Positions 16,914 through 25,920 of a stretch of DNA of 64,000 bases are shown here, piece by piece. This DNA comes from Streptomyces qinzhouensis. GTDB taxonomy: Bacteria > Actinomycetota > Actinomycetes > Streptomycetales > Streptomycetaceae. The DNA lies in NCBI RefSeq assembly GCF_007856155.1, contig NZ_CP042266.1, positions 7,130,001 through 7,194,000 of the forward strand, in the 5' to 3' direction. The position numbers and the translations under genes were made by a program. The notes under the pieces are model-generated. The model did not search any database, was not told where the DNA came from, and saw nothing but the letters and a program-made list of their open reading frames with translations. Positions within the stretch are counted from its first letter, which is position 1. Every line of letters begins with the position of its first letter.

Positions 16914-19733
16914 TCAGGACGCGTCGCGTACCGTGCCCGTCGTCTCCGGGCCCGCCCCGTCGCCCCCGGGGATCAGCAGCTTCAGCCGGACGTTCTCCAC
17001 CGGTTCGCGCGTGCCGTCCGAGACCGTCGGAATCGTGACGTCCACATCGGTCCGGCCGGCCGGGATCGCCACATTGAAGGTGGTGTACTCCGGCCAGACC
17101 TTCGACAGCGGACGCTCCGGCGACGTCGGTATCCCGAACATCGCCTCGAACCAGACCGGATCCACGTCCTTGGTGGACAGCTCCGGAAGCCCGCCGGCGG
17201 TCGGCAGTACCTGCATCTGGGTTTCGAAGAACTCCGCGTCGGTGGCCTCGGACAACGAGATCCGCCAGGTCAGCCCGGCGCCCTCGGTGACGTCGTCGCT
17301 GACCGGCGCGATACTGAGCTTCGGCATCGGATCGTCGTTCTCGACGACGATCCGCCCGCCGTCGGCGCCCACGGCCGCGTTCCGCACCGCCTTGACGTAC
17401 GCCGTCTGCACCAGGTCGTAGCCGAAGCGCGTGTTGCCCTCGACGGTGACCGGCACATCGATCGTGTGGGTGCCAGGTGCGACGGTCACCAGCTTGGAGA
17501 CCACGCCCTCACGATCGGGATGGGGCACGAACAGCCGTACCTGGCCGCTGCCCTCTCCGGAGACCGTGACCGGCACCCGGTATGTCCGTACCCCCGAGTC
17601 GCCCTCCTTCACCGTGAGCAAGCCGAGGTCGACCCGGGGCAGCTCCGACACCCGCACGGCCGGGGTCCCGGGGCGCCAGCCCCAGGCGTCCATCAGCCAG
17701 ATCTGCCCCCGCAGGCTGCGCGGTACCAGCTCCAGCGCCCCGATGTTCTTCAGATCCACTCCGGCGGCGGTCGCCGCCGTCAGCGGAACGCGCACCTCAC
17801 GTGCCCAGTGCGCGGTGTTCTGGTTGGTGCCCGGCAGCCCGTCGACCCGCACCCGGCCGAGGACGGCCCGCCGCCCGGACGTATCGGTAACGGCGATGTC
17901 CATTCGGTTGTCGCGGGTGTTGGGCGGAACGGCGATCCGCAGCGCCAGGGCCTCGGAGCCCGCCACGGAGACGGGGCTCGGCAGGGCCATGCGCACCGGC
18001 GCCGACCACGACTTCGACCAGCTCGCCGCCACGGCGTACCGGCCCTCCTCCGGCGTCACCGTCCAGCGGGCGAAGTGGGCCGAATTCCACTCGGTCGTCC
18101 GCATGTTCTGACAGCCGGACGTCCAGTCCGCGGCGATCTGGAGACAGACCCGGCCGTTCGTGACGGCGACCGACGGATCCGGCACCACCAGGGGCGTCCG
18201 GTGGCCGCCGACCGCGTGGGTGAACACCCGGGCGGGCGCGGCCGACGGCGCGCTCAGGCCGGAGCCGTCGAGGAGCGGGCGGACCCGGTCGTCCCCGCCG
18301 GCGAACAGCCGGGCCGCCGCCGCGATGTACGTATTGCCCGCCCTCTGCTGCTGGGTCGCGGTCAGCCGGGTCGGCGCGCCCGGCGAGCAGACCCGGTCGT
18401 GCCCGTCGCGGCTGTCGAAGTCGTCCTCGGCCGGGGCCTTGGCCTGACCCGGGGTCCACTCGCTGTTGAAGTAGTTGTGGTTGGCCCCGACCAGGTACGC
18501 CGCGCTGTGCAGGGCGGTCGAGCTGCCGGAGCCGCGGCCGCCGTCGACGTAGATCTGGCCCTGAAGGTTGGACACATCGCCGTCACAGCCGGGCAGCAGG
18601 GTCAGCGACGGCACATCCGGCGCCGGGTTCTGCCCGAAGATCGTGGGGCCGATCAGGACCGTGCCGCGGATCTTCCAGGTCACCGGGCCCCGGTAGCCCT
18701 CCTCGGCGGCGGGCGGCCGGTGCAGGCTGTCGAGCGCGGCGCGGTTGACGCCCTCGCCGCCCCGCGAATGCCCGACCAGCAGCACGCGGGAGAGATCGGC
18801 CGGAGCCGCCCGGCGCACCGCGTCCGGCGCCGCCGCCGAGGGCGTCCCGCCGCGCGACCACGCCGCCCAGCGCGCCAGGTGCAGCCGTACCAGGGACGAA
18901 CGGGCCTGCGCTCCGGAGTCCTCGGCCTCGTTGTCCTGGCCGTTGATGCCGTTGGCGGATATCGAGACCGTCACATAGCCCTGGGAGGCCAGCAGTTTCT
19001 GGGTGTGCAGATAGCCGCGGTGGCTCAGGACCGGCCTGGTGCCGCGCGGGCACGGCCAGACGAGCCGGGGCTCGTCCGTCGCGTCGTAACACGTGGCGTG
19101 CCGGCCGTGCAGGAACAGGGCGACCGGCCGCTTGCCGGATGCGCCCACGGGGGAGACGACGGTGCCGCGCATCTCCACCGGCACGGAATAGCCGGGGAGC
19201 CGTACGGAGGGCAGGACGTACTCGCCGCCGACCGTACGGTACGGGCCGGGGGTCCCGGGATCGACGGAGTTCACCGGACCAGGGGCGGCGGGCGACGCCG
19301 GGGGCGGGCCCGGCCGGCGGGACTCGGCCGTGGCCAGGGCCCGGCCCGCCGCGTCCAGCCTGCGGCCCGCGGCCATCACCCGGAGATCGTCGCCGGAATC
19401 CGGAGACACCCCGTGCAGCTCCAGGCTGAACCTCCGTTGGCCGGCGTCGGCCACCGGGTGGCCCAGCAGCCGTTCCCCGGCGAAGAAGGCTATTCGCGCG
19501 TCCCCGACCGGCACCGGCTCCGGCGCGGTCCACACCAGACGGCCCCCTCCGGCGGACCCGGCCGCCGGAGGTATCCAGCGCCAGTCGGACGGCAGGGCAC
19601 CCGGATCACCGGGATTCGGGGCGGCGACCGCCCGGGCGGCATCGGGCGGCTGGGCGTACGCCGTCCCGGGCGCCGCGGCCGCCAGCGCCAGCACCGCTGC
19701 GGCAGTGGCGACCATGCGCGTCACACGGATCAC
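16914..19733 (-). CDS. Large secreted alpha/beta-hydrolase with C-terminal Calx-beta-like domains
   Basis: 939-aa exported protein. A Sec signal (RMVATAAAVLALAAAAPGTAYA) is predicted to be cut after AYA. After a Pro/Ala-rich segment, residues about 200-470 form an alpha/beta-hydrolase. The oxyanion strand is VALFLHGRHATCYD, the nucleophile elbow GHSRGGEGVNRAAL has its Ser near residue 322, and the late stretch GANHNYFNSEWTPG resembles the His-containing loop of the dienelactone-hydrolase-like secreted family. Residues about 520-670 are beta-rich. The last 250 residues include two Calx-beta-like segments (LTVKEGDSGVRTYRVPVTVS and DVTEGAGLTWRISL), usually adhesion or Ca-binding modules. Substrate unknown: lipase, esterase or cutin/polyester hydrolase are possible. 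Monocistronic. Confidence 0.82.
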   Translation of the reverse strand: MIRVTRMVATAAAVLALAAAAPGTAYAQPPDAARAVAAPNPGDPGALPSDWRWIPPAAGSAGGGRLVWTAPEPVPVGDARIAFFAGERLLGHPVADAGQRRFSLELHGVSPDSGDDLRVMAAGRRLDAAGRALATAESRRPGPPPASPAAPGPVNSVDPGTPGPYRTVGGEYVLPSVRLPGYSVPVEMRGTVVSPVGASGKRPVALFLHGRHATCYDATDEPRLVWPCPRGTRPVLSHRGYLHTQKLLASQGYVTVSISANGINGQDNEAEDSGAQARSSLVRLHLARWAAWSRGGTPSAAAPDAVRRAAPADLSRVLLVGHSRGGEGVNRAALDSLHRPPAAEEGYRGPVTWKIRGTVLIGPTIFGQNPAPDVPSLTLLPGCDGDVSNLQGQIYVDGGRGSGSSTALHSAAYLVGANHNYFNSEWTPGQAKAPAEDDFDSRDGHDRVCSPGAPTRLTATQQQRAGNTYIAAAARLFAGGDDRVRPLLDGSGLSAPSAAPARVFTHAVGGHRTPLVVPDPSVAVTNGRVCLQIAADWTSGCQNMRTTEWNSAHFARWTVTPEEGRYAVAASWSKSWSAPVRMALPSPVSVAGSEALALRIAVPPNTRDNRMDIAVTDTSGRRAVLGRVRVDGLPGTNQNTAHWAREVRVPLTAATAAGVDLKNIGALELVPRSLRGQIWLMDAWGWRPGTPAVRVSELPRVDLGLLTVKEGDSGVRTYRVPVTVSGEGSGQVRLFVPHPDREGVVSKLVTVAPGTHTIDVPVTVEGNTRFGYDLVQTAYVKAVRNAAVGADGGRIVVENDDPMPKLSIAPVSDDVTEGAGLTWRISLSEATDAEFFETQMQVLPTAGGLPELSTKDVDPVWFEAMFGIPTSPERPLSKVWPEYTTFNVAIPAGRTDVDVTIPTVSDGTREPVENVRLKLLIPGGDGAGPETTGTVRDAS

Positions 19734-20072
19734 GGTGATCTCCTCGTTCCTCGTTCACCGCCCGCGGCCGGTCCCCGTGGCTCCCTGTTCGCCGTACACC
19801 GCCCGCGGCCGATGAACCACCTGCGGACCTGCTGACACCCCGTGAGAACCGCGACGGCGCGCGGGCATTCGTCGTCTCCGGAGGACGGACGGCCCGATCG
19901 GGAGGTTGCCTACCACCGGGGGATTTCCATGGCCGTTACGGCCGTGGCGGCGGTGCGCGCGGCCCGGAGCGGGATCATGGCCTGTGGGATCCTGCTGGAC
20001 AACGGGAAGGCGAGCCGCCCGGACACCGGAGCGCAGACCGGACCGGAGGCCGCAGCGGAAGGAGGGCCGGAG
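19734..20072. other. Divergent intergenic region, no confident gene
   Basis: About 340 bp between the leftward hydrolase and the rightward hypothetical gene. It contains two copies of a CACCGCCCGCGGCCG element (about 19758 and 19798). An open frame runs from 19842 into the next gene, but its codons before 20073 lack a ribosome-binding site and conserved content. Promoters for both flanking genes must lie here; I cannot place them. Confidence 0.4.
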
Positions 20073-20600
20073 ATGACGGGGGAGCAGAGCGGAAACGCCC
20101 CGGACGCGTCCGGGGAGCACGGGACGTACGAGGTCCACGAGGCCGACGGGGCGAGCCGGCGCGGCCCGGGCGCGCGGTCCCCCTATCCGGACGAGATCCC
20201 GCTGGTGGCGAAGGTCGCCCGGGCGCTGGAATCCCTCGGCGCCACCGACCCCCGTACCGGGGTCCGGGCCACCGGCGGCTCCGGCTGGACGGCCGAATGG
20301 AGCGGCGAGCTGGGCGGCTCGGACGTGTGGATCGCCTTCGAGGGCGCGGGCCCCGACGCCCCCGGCGTCCGGCTGTTCCTGGACCACTGGACGTTCGAGT
20401 ACATCCCCGCGGCCGACCTCCCCGAGCTGCTGCTGGCGGCCTTCTCGGGCCGGGCGGCGATCACCGTGGAGCGGCGGCTGTTCTTCCGGCGGGTGGACGT
20501 GCTCACGGTGACCGTCGACGGACGGACGTACTCCACCGCGGAAGGCCACGATCCGGAGCGCCGGTGGAGCCCGTGGGAGAACGACCTCAGGACGGCGTAA
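20073..20600 (+). CDS. Hypothetical protein, acidic N-terminus plus compact C-terminal domain
   Basis: 175-aa protein I do not recognise. Residues 1-45 are polar and disordered-looking (MTGEQSGNAPDASGEHGTYE). Residues 48-175 form a folded alpha/beta domain rich in aromatic residues (WTAEWSGELGGSDVWIAFEG, LFLDHWTFEYIPAADL, RRWSPWENDL). No signal peptide or membrane segment is seen. ATG 20073 is preceded by GGAGGG six bases upstream, which decides it over in-frame starts at 19929 and 19977. It converges on cobF with 26 bp between stop codons. Confidence 0.6.
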   Translation: MTGEQSGNAPDASGEHGTYEVHEADGASRRGPGARSPYPDEIPLVAKVARALESLGATDPRTGVRATGGSGWTAEWSGELGGSDVWIAFEGAGPDAPGVRLFLDHWTFEYIPAADLPELLLAAFSGRAAITVERRLFFRRVDVLTVTVDGRTYSTAEGHDPERRWSPWENDLRTA

Positions 20601-20626
20601 GCCCCCGGAGGCAATCGTCCCTGTCC

Positions 20627-21382
20627 TCAATCCCTGCGCAGCAGATAGGTGTCCATGATCCACCCCTTGCGTTCCCGGGCCTCGGCCCGTAGCCGCTCGA
20701 TGCGCTCCGAGACCTCCGCGAGCCGCCCCCGCACCAGGATCTCGTCCTCCGTACCGACGTACGCGCCCCAGTAGATGTACGCGTCCTGGTCGAGGTGCTG
20801 GGTGAAGGCGGTACGGGCGTCCAGCATCACGACGACGTCGTCGACCCCCTCGGGCCAGCCCTCCGCGAGCCGCCGCCCGGTGGTGATCTGCACCGGACGC
20901 GCCACCCGGTTCAGCCCCGTACGGTGCCGGGCCAGCAGCGCCGACACCGAGCTGATGCCCGGCACCACCTCGTGCTCGAAGGCCACCGCGCCACGGGCGG
21001 CCACCTCCTCCAGGACTCCGAGGGTGGAGTCGTACAGCGCGGGATCACCCCACACCAGGAACGCCCCGCACTCGTCGTCGCGCAGATCGTCCGCGATGAA
21101 GCGCTCGTACAGATCGGCCCGGCGGACCCGCCAGTCGTCGACGGCACGGGCGTACTCCGGTGTCTCCCGGTCCCGCTCCGGATCCCGCGCCTCGACCAGA
21201 CGGTACGAGCCCGGCTCCCGGTGCGCGTCGAGAATGTCCCGCCGCAACCCGGTCAGGTCCGCCTTCGCCTCCCCCTTGTCCAGGATGAAGAAGGCGTCCG
21301 CCGCCTTGAGCGCCTTGACCGCCTGGAGCGTCAGATGGTCGGGGTCGCCCGCCCCGATGCCGATCACATAAATCTTCCTCAC
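20627..21382 (-). CDS. cobF: Precorrin-6A synthase (deacetylating), CobF
   Basis: 251-aa SAM-dependent tetrapyrrole methyltransferase of the aerobic cobalamin pathway; methylates precorrin-5 at C1 with loss of the acetyl group as acetate. The family opening IYVIGIGAGDPDHLTLQAVK, the GDPALYDS glycine-rich SAM motif, VVPGISSVSALLARHRTGLN and the C-terminal RKGWIMDTYLLRRD match CobF. The GTG at 21382 gives the expected N-terminus (MRKIYVIGIGAGD); the ATG at 21400 would add six residues and is less likely. It lies apart from other cobalamin genes, which is usual for cobF in streptomycetes. Confidence 0.93.
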   Translation of the reverse strand: MRKIYVIGIGAGDPDHLTLQAVKALKAADAFFILDKGEAKADLTGLRRDILDAHREPGSYRLVEARDPERDRETPEYARAVDDWRVRRADLYERFIADDLRDDECGAFLVWGDPALYDSTLGVLEEVAARGAVAFEHEVVPGISSVSALLARHRTGLNRVARPVQITTGRRLAEGWPEGVDDVVVMLDARTAFTQHLDQDAYIYWGAYVGTEDEILVRGRLAEVSERIERLRAEARERKGWIMDTYLLRRD

Positions 21383-21440
21383 CCACCGAGTCTCCCCCAC
21401 GGCCGCCCCGGGGCCACCAGGGGGTACCCCGGCGGCGCCC

Positions 21441-21472
21441 GGGAAGGTCCGCCGCGTCGGCGGGGCCTTCCC
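21441..21472 (-). terminator. Terminator downstream of the lectin-domain gene
   Basis: GGGAAGG/CCTTCCC outer arms and CCGCCG/CGGCGG inner arms around a 3-nt loop, with a small bulge. It sits 114 bp after the lectin gene's stop on the minus strand and before cobF. Confidence 0.55.
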
Positions 21473-21585
21473 GCTCGGACGGACACGGGCGGGGTGCCGG
21501 TGTTCATGACGGTGGCCGTCCCCGAGGGGGATGTCCCCCGGGAACGGTCGTCATCAGGACCGCGCGGACGCCGCCCGTCGTCGTC

Positions 21586-22683
21586 TCAGCCGATCTGCCA
21601 CTTCTGGTTCTTGCCGCCGTCACAGGTCTGCAGCTGGAGCCGGAATCCGGTCGAGCCGCCGAGATTCACGGGCTCGACACACTTGCCGGACTCCGAGTTC
21701 ACCAGCGAACCGTCCGTCTGGAGCCGGAAGGTCTGGGCCGGATCGGACGAGCAGTCGGCGATCCGGACGGGCGTACCGTCGGTCTTCGCGCCGCCCGACA
21801 CATCCATGCACGTCTTCTTCTGGTAGAGCGTCCACACCTTGCCGTCCGGCCGGAACTCGAACCGCTGACGCGCCTTGCCGGAGCAGGCGTCGAGCCGCAG
21901 GGGCGTACCGTCGGTAACAACGGTGCCGACGATGTCCACGCAGCGGTTCGCGGCGAATCCCATGACCGGGCCCTTGACCTTGCCGTCGTCGAGCTTCGGG
22001 GGGCGGGGGATCTCCGAGCTGCCTTCCTTGGCCGGGGCCGCCGGACCCTTCTCGACCTGCGGCTTCTTCGCCTTGCCCCCGCCACTCGCGGGCGGCTGTC
22101 CGGCCGCCCCGCCGGAGCCGCTCGCCGACCCGGAACTCGATCCGGAGCCGGACCCCTGGCCCGATGACGTACCGGGCTTCCGACCTGGCTCGCTCTTGCC
22201 GCCGGTCGCGCTGTCGCCCCCACCGCCCCCTGCCGACTCGTCGCCGTTCTCCTTGTCCTCCGGGGCGACGACATCGGCCGGGCCGCCGCTTCCCGACTCC
22301 CCCTGTTCACCGGCGGCGCTGGTGTTCTTCGCCGAGCCGGAGTCGGATCCGGCCTTGTTCATCAGCGGGATCGTCACCAGCACGAGTCCCGTCACCGCGG
22401 CTGCGGCGGCGAGGGCGATCCACCCCCGCTTTCCCGGTCTCAGGCCGCGCCGGGGCTCCGCCGGGTTCGCGCCGACGAGAGGGTCGAGTTCTTCCGGAAC
22501 CGCATCCCCCGCCGCGGGGACCGGCAGCGGCGGCCCGAACCCGTGCGGCGTCTCGAACGCTTCCGAAGGGTCAAGGCGTTCCGAACGCTCGAAGCGCTGC
22601 GAGGGCTTGAACGGCTTCGACGGCTTGAACGGCTCGAAGACCTCGGATGTCTCGGACGATCGGTTGTCGGGCTCGGGCGGCAC
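21586..22683 (-). CDS. Membrane-anchored ricin-type (beta-trefoil) lectin domain protein
   Basis: 365-aa type II membrane protein. The cytoplasmic N-terminus (about 85 aa) has a repetitive charged stretch built on FKPSKPFKPSQRFERSERLD. One transmembrane segment (WIALAAAAAVTGLVLVTIPL) follows at about residues 88-107. A 130-aa Ser/Gly/Pro/Lys-rich spacer then leads to a C-terminal ricin-B-like trefoil of about 130 aa with QxF/QxW repeats (RQRFEF, AQTFRL, NQKWQI) and paired cysteines (RCVDIVG..., TCMDVSG, KCVEPVN). Such domains bind galactose-containing or cell-wall glycans; a surface sensor or wall-binding role is inferred. Architecture resembles the extracellular halves of actinobacterial Ser/Thr kinases, but no kinase domain is present. 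GTG at 22683 is preceded by GGGAGAT. Confidence 0.82.
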   Translation of the reverse strand: MPPEPDNRSSETSEVFEPFKPSKPFKPSQRFERSERLDPSEAFETPHGFGPPLPVPAAGDAVPEELDPLVGANPAEPRRGLRPGKRGWIALAAAAAVTGLVLVTIPLMNKAGSDSGSAKNTSAAGEQGESGSGGPADVVAPEDKENGDESAGGGGGDSATGGKSEPGRKPGTSSGQGSGSGSSSGSASGSGGAAGQPPASGGGKAKKPQVEKGPAAPAKEGSSEIPRPPKLDDGKVKGPVMGFAANRCVDIVGTVVTDGTPLRLDACSGKARQRFEFRPDGKVWTLYQKKTCMDVSGGAKTDGTPVRIADCSSDPAQTFRLQTDGSLVNSESGKCVEPVNLGGSTGFRLQLQTCDGGKNQKWQIG

Positions 22684-22991
22684 ATTATCTCCCGTGGTGA
22701 GTACGACTGTGGTGGCGCAGCGGCGGCCCGGCCCGTCCGCACGACAACGCGCCCCGGACCGGCCTCACCGCCGTGGCGTGCCCGGAAACCACCGCCGGGC
22801 CGCGCGAGTGAGACGAGTGACGTCGGCTCACATCCGTTCCCTAGGATGCGATTTCGCGCCTCGGGGATCCGTTTCCGTGTGTGAGGTTCGCCTCCGTGAT
22901 CCCGCGGTGACCACGCCCGATGCCCGTCCGCCGCCGCGCCACCGCCTGGCAGCCTCATCGCGCCGGGCGGTGAGCCTTCCCGGTCACGGCG
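22684..22991. other. Intergenic region, no gene seen
   Basis: 308 bp between two leftward genes. It must hold the promoter of the lectin-domain gene. Open frames here have random composition and no family resemblance, and I see no strong hairpin. Confidence 0.4.
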
Positions 22992-23471
22992 CTAGACGAG
23001 GGTCAGCCGGGGAGCCTCCGCCCGCGGATCGACCGGTGTGCCTCCACGGGACAGCCGCTCCGTGAGATCCCGGGCCCAGGCCGCCAGCCCCGATACGTCC
23101 ACGTCGTACGGATCGCCGTAGCCCGCGATCCGCTCCGCCCCCCGCTCCAGCAGCGTCGCCCCGCCCTGCGCGTTCCCGCGCGCCGCGTGGGTCAGCCCCA
23201 CGGCGAGCTGCGCCAGCCCCTGCCACAGATCGCGCTCCGGCTCGGGCCGCGACTTCCAGGCGTCCTCGAACACCTCGTGCGCATGGAACGGCTTCCCCTC
23301 GTCCAACAGCCTCTGCGCCGTCTCCAGGGTCTCCCGGGGCGAGCGCACCACCCCTTCGGGCTCGCGGGCCACCCCCGCCCGCCCGTACGGCAACGGCCGC
23401 CCCAACCCGTCCCGGGGCCGCGCACTACGAGCGCGCCCATCACTGTCCCGGTCTCTCGGTGCCCTGTCCAC
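22992..23471 (-). CDS. DUF309 domain-containing protein
   Basis: About 159-aa cytoplasmic protein. The DUF309 helical core is clear at residues 55-100: ETAQRLLDEGKPFHAHEVFE, then DAWKSRPEPERDLWQGLAQL and AVGLTHAARGNAQGG. The HAHEVFE motif is the family signature. The function of the family is not established. I place the start at GTG 23471, which has GGAG upstream; the open frame continues to 23627 but then overlaps the tRNA gene and encodes meaningless sequence. The first 50 residues are Arg-rich and variable. Confidence 0.82.
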   Translation of the reverse strand: MDRAPRDRDSDGRARSARPRDGLGRPLPYGRAGVAREPEGVVRSPRETLETAQRLLDEGKPFHAHEVFEDAWKSRPEPERDLWQGLAQLAVGLTHAARGNAQGGATLLERGAERIAGYGDPYDVDVSGLAAWARDLTERLSRGGTPVDPRAEAPRLTLV

Positions 23472-23584
23472 GCTCCGAATTCTCTCCGAAACCCGCCCCC
23501 GCCCGCAGGCCACCGGCCGTACCGACCCGCCGAGTGGGGTAAAGTCTTCCCTGCGAGCCCGGCCGGAACGGCGGGGTGGGCAAA

Positions 23585-23661
<77 letters not shown>

Positions 23662-23680
23662 GCTCTTGAAGCAGGTCGCA

Positions 23681-23713
23681 GGCGGTATCGGAGAAATCCG
23701 GTACCGCCTTTTC
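23681..23713 (+). terminator. tRNA-Pro terminator
   Basis: GGCGGTATCGG (23681-23691) pairs with CCGGTACCGCC (23698-23708) around AGAAAT, followed by TTTTCGTT. A classical hairpin plus T-run 20 bp after the tRNA. Confidence 0.85.
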
Positions 23714-23779
23714 GTTGTTCTTGGGGACCACGCGGTCCAGCGGCACCTTCCGGGGGCGGGCCGGACGGCGAGACTGGGG

Positions 23780-24030
23780 CTGTCCCGGCGCCGGTGATCT
23801 GGGCCGGGTTGACGGTGATAAGGGTCCCGGACCGCCTGCTCCATCACACGGACGAGGACGGCCAGGCTGTTCTTGACGGTGGAGCGGCTCTGCTCGTCGG
23901 CGATCCAGCCGTGAACGGTACGGTCGACCGCACCGTTGCTGATCATCCGCACAGGGAAGTGCCCGAGCGCGGGGACCACCCGGCGGTGCCGGCCCGCGAG
24001 AAACGGATCGAGCATCAAACCCGGCGTCAC
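23780..24030 (-). pseudogene. Tyrosine integrase remnant (core-binding domain only), frameshifted
   Basis: Reading leftward toward the tRNA, the frame from 24030 encodes RRVVPALGHFPVRMISNGAV, then DRTVHGWIADE and SRSTVKNSLAVLVRVMEQAV. This is characteristic of the SAM-like DNA-binding domain of actinobacterial tyrosine recombinases. Right after VRD a single extra base shifts the frame; in the next frame the text continues LITVNPAQITG, the normal family continuation (NPAxxTG). The catalytic domain with its RHRY residues is absent: only about 120 bp remain before the tRNA terminator. The N-terminal arm-binding domain is also missing. It is therefore a decayed fragment of an integrated element (AICE or prophage) that used tRNA-Pro as attB. 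Confidence 0.75.
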
Positions 24031-24115
24031 CTCACGGGGAATGGGTGGCCGGGCCCAGCTCTTCGCACACCTCAGTGCGGCGGGACACCATCTCGCCGGC
24101 CGGTATGCGGCCTGC

Positions 24116-24454
24116 TCACAGGTGGGCGTCGAGGAACTCCCCGAGGGCGGCCCCGGCCATCGGACCGCTCCCGGCCGCAGTCGCCTCGCCCCGATCGATC
24201 AGCACGAAGGAGGGCGCGCCGGTGACGCCGTACCGCCGTACAGGGCCGGGGCACCTGGCGATGTCGGCCCGCACGACGATCAGCCGCCCCTGGTAGGCGT
24301 CGGCCACCTCCCGCACCAGGGGCTCCATTTCCTTGCACGCTGCCACGGCCTTGGGCCACACGCCGTGGAAGTACGCGAGTACCGGGACGTCCGCCTTCGC
24401 CAGGATGAACTCGAACTCGGCGTCCTCCTGGGGTTGATGGACCCTGTCTGCCAT
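24116..24454 (-). CDS. Thioredoxin-fold protein without the CxxC motif
   Basis: 112-aa cytoplasmic protein with the thioredoxin fold order. A strand VPVLAYFHGVWPKAVAACKE stands where thioredoxins have WCGPC, followed by the EPLVREVADAYQGRLIVVRAD helix/strand, RYGVTGAPSFVLIDRGEA (a cis-Pro-like TGAPSF), and a final helix LGEFLDAHL. Only one Cys remains in the active-site region, so dithiol oxidoreductase activity is unlikely. It might act as a chaperone-like or monothiol protein (inference). The ATG at 24454 has AAGGAG five bases upstream. It lies 47 bp downstream of the helicase stop, on the same strand, so the two are probably co-transcribed. Confidence 0.7.
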   Translation of the reverse strand: MADRVHQPQEDAEFEFILAKADVPVLAYFHGVWPKAVAACKEMEPLVREVADAYQGRLIVVRADIARCPGPVRRYGVTGAPSFVLIDRGEATAAGSGPMAGAALGEFLDAHL

Positions 24455-24501
24455 CGGCACTCCTTCTTGTGTCTGCTGACCGCGGCGGCGCGCACCGTCC
24501 G

Positions 24502-25920
24502 TCAGTGGGCCTTGCGCACACGGCCGGCCTTGCGGGCCTCTGCCATCATGCGCGCCTCCGCAGCCTTCCGGGATTCCTTCGGCGGGCGGCCCGCGTGGGT
24601 GCCCAGACCCCGGAACGCCGCGTTGCCGGTCTTTGCCCTGTCCTGCACCGGCGGGCGCTTCGCGCCGGTAATCGTGGTCAGCCTCTCCTCGCCGGAGCGA
24701 ACCTGGGTGACCGTGGGCCGGATGCCGGCATCCGACATTATCCGGTTCACGTCCCGGCGCTGGCCGGGCGTGACCAGTGTGACCACGCTGCCGGACTCGC
24801 CGGCACGCGCGGTGCGCCCGCCGCGGTGGAGGTAGTCCTTGGGTTCGGAGGGCGGATCGACGTTGACGACGAGGTCCAGGTGCTCGACGTGGATGCCACG
24901 GGCAGCGACGTTGGTGGCCACCAGCACCGTGATCGCGCCGTCCTTGAACTGGGACAGCGTGTGCGTTCGCTGCGGCTGCGACTTCCCGCTGTGCAGAGCA
25001 CCTGCCTTGATGCCGCTGCTCCGCAGATGGCGGGTGAACTGATCCACAGCGTGCTTGGTGTCCAGGAACATCAGCACCCGCCCGTCCCGGGCCGCGATCT
25101 CGGTGGCTGTCGCGTATTTGTCGGCGGGATGGACGTTCAGCACGTGGTGCTCCATCGTCGCGACCGAACCCTCCGCCCGGTCGACCGTGGCGAGCACCGG
25201 CTCACTCAGATGCTGCCTGACCAGTTGATCGACGTTCCGGTCGAGCGTCGCGGAGAACAGCATCCGCTGCCCGCCGTGGGGAACCTGGTCCAGGGTCTGC
25301 GAGACCTGCGGCAGGAAGCCCATGTCGCACATCTGGTCCGCCTCGTCCAGCACCGCGATCCGTACCCGGTCCAGGTGGCAGTCCCGCCGGGCAACGAGAT
25401 CGGCCAGCCGTCCCGGCGTCGCCACCACGACCTCGGCACCGGCCCGGAGCGCCGCCGCCTGCCGATTGATCGCCAGCCCACCGACGACGGTCACCGACCG
25501 TAGTCCGAGCGCCTCCGCATAGGGCGCCAGCACCTCGCTCACCTGCTGCGCGAGTTCCCTCGTCGGCACCAGGACCAGCGCGAGAGGGCGCTTCGGTTCG
25601 GCGCGATGGCCCGCCGTACGGGCGAGGAGCGCCAGCCCGAAGGCGAGGGTTTTCCCCGATCCGGTCCGCGCGCGGCCCAGGACGTCCCGGCCGGCCAGCG
25701 CGCTGGGCAGGATGGCCGCCTGGATCGGGAATGGATCCCGTACCCCGAGCTCCGCCAGCACCCTCATCAGCTCGACCGGCAGTTCCAGCTCCGCGAAGGA
25801 CTCGGCCGGCGGAAGGCCGGGGGCCGACGTCTCCGACACTGAGAGCTCGCCCCGCGGGGCCCTTCCCTGGTCGGACCTGCCTGGTCCGGAGCGGCCGGAG
25901 GACGGCTGCTTCGCCTTCAT
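24502..25920 (-). CDS. DEAD-box ATP-dependent RNA helicase
   Basis: 472-aa superfamily 2 RNA helicase. All core motifs are visible in order: Q-motif region (FAELELPVELMRVLAELG, PFPIQAA), motif I ARTGSGKT, Ia PTRELAQQ, Ib TPGRLADL, II VLDEADQM, III FSATLD, IV VLMFLDTK, V VATNVAARGIHVEHL (RGIH instead of the common RGID), VI HRGGRTARAG. A basic C-terminal tail of about 60 residues (RKAAEARMMAEARKAGRVRK) probably binds RNA. Bacterial relatives act in ribosome assembly, mRNA decay and cold adaptation. ATG 25920 is chosen because AGGAAGGA lies just upstream; alternative starts at 25935 and 25950 add 5-10 residues. Upstream lies a very stable hairpin. Confidence 0.92.
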   Translation of the reverse strand: MKAKQPSSGRSGPGRSDQGRAPRGELSVSETSAPGLPPAESFAELELPVELMRVLAELGVRDPFPIQAAILPSALAGRDVLGRARTGSGKTLAFGLALLARTAGHRAEPKRPLALVLVPTRELAQQVSEVLAPYAEALGLRSVTVVGGLAINRQAAALRAGAEVVVATPGRLADLVARRDCHLDRVRIAVLDEADQMCDMGFLPQVSQTLDQVPHGGQRMLFSATLDRNVDQLVRQHLSEPVLATVDRAEGSVATMEHHVLNVHPADKYATATEIAARDGRVLMFLDTKHAVDQFTRHLRSSGIKAGALHSGKSQPQRTHTLSQFKDGAITVLVATNVAARGIHVEHLDLVVNVDPPSEPKDYLHRGGRTARAGESGSVVTLVTPGQRRDVNRIMSDAGIRPTVTQVRSGEERLTTITGAKRPPVQDRAKTGNAAFRGLGTHAGRPPKESRKAAEARMMAEARKAGRVRKAH

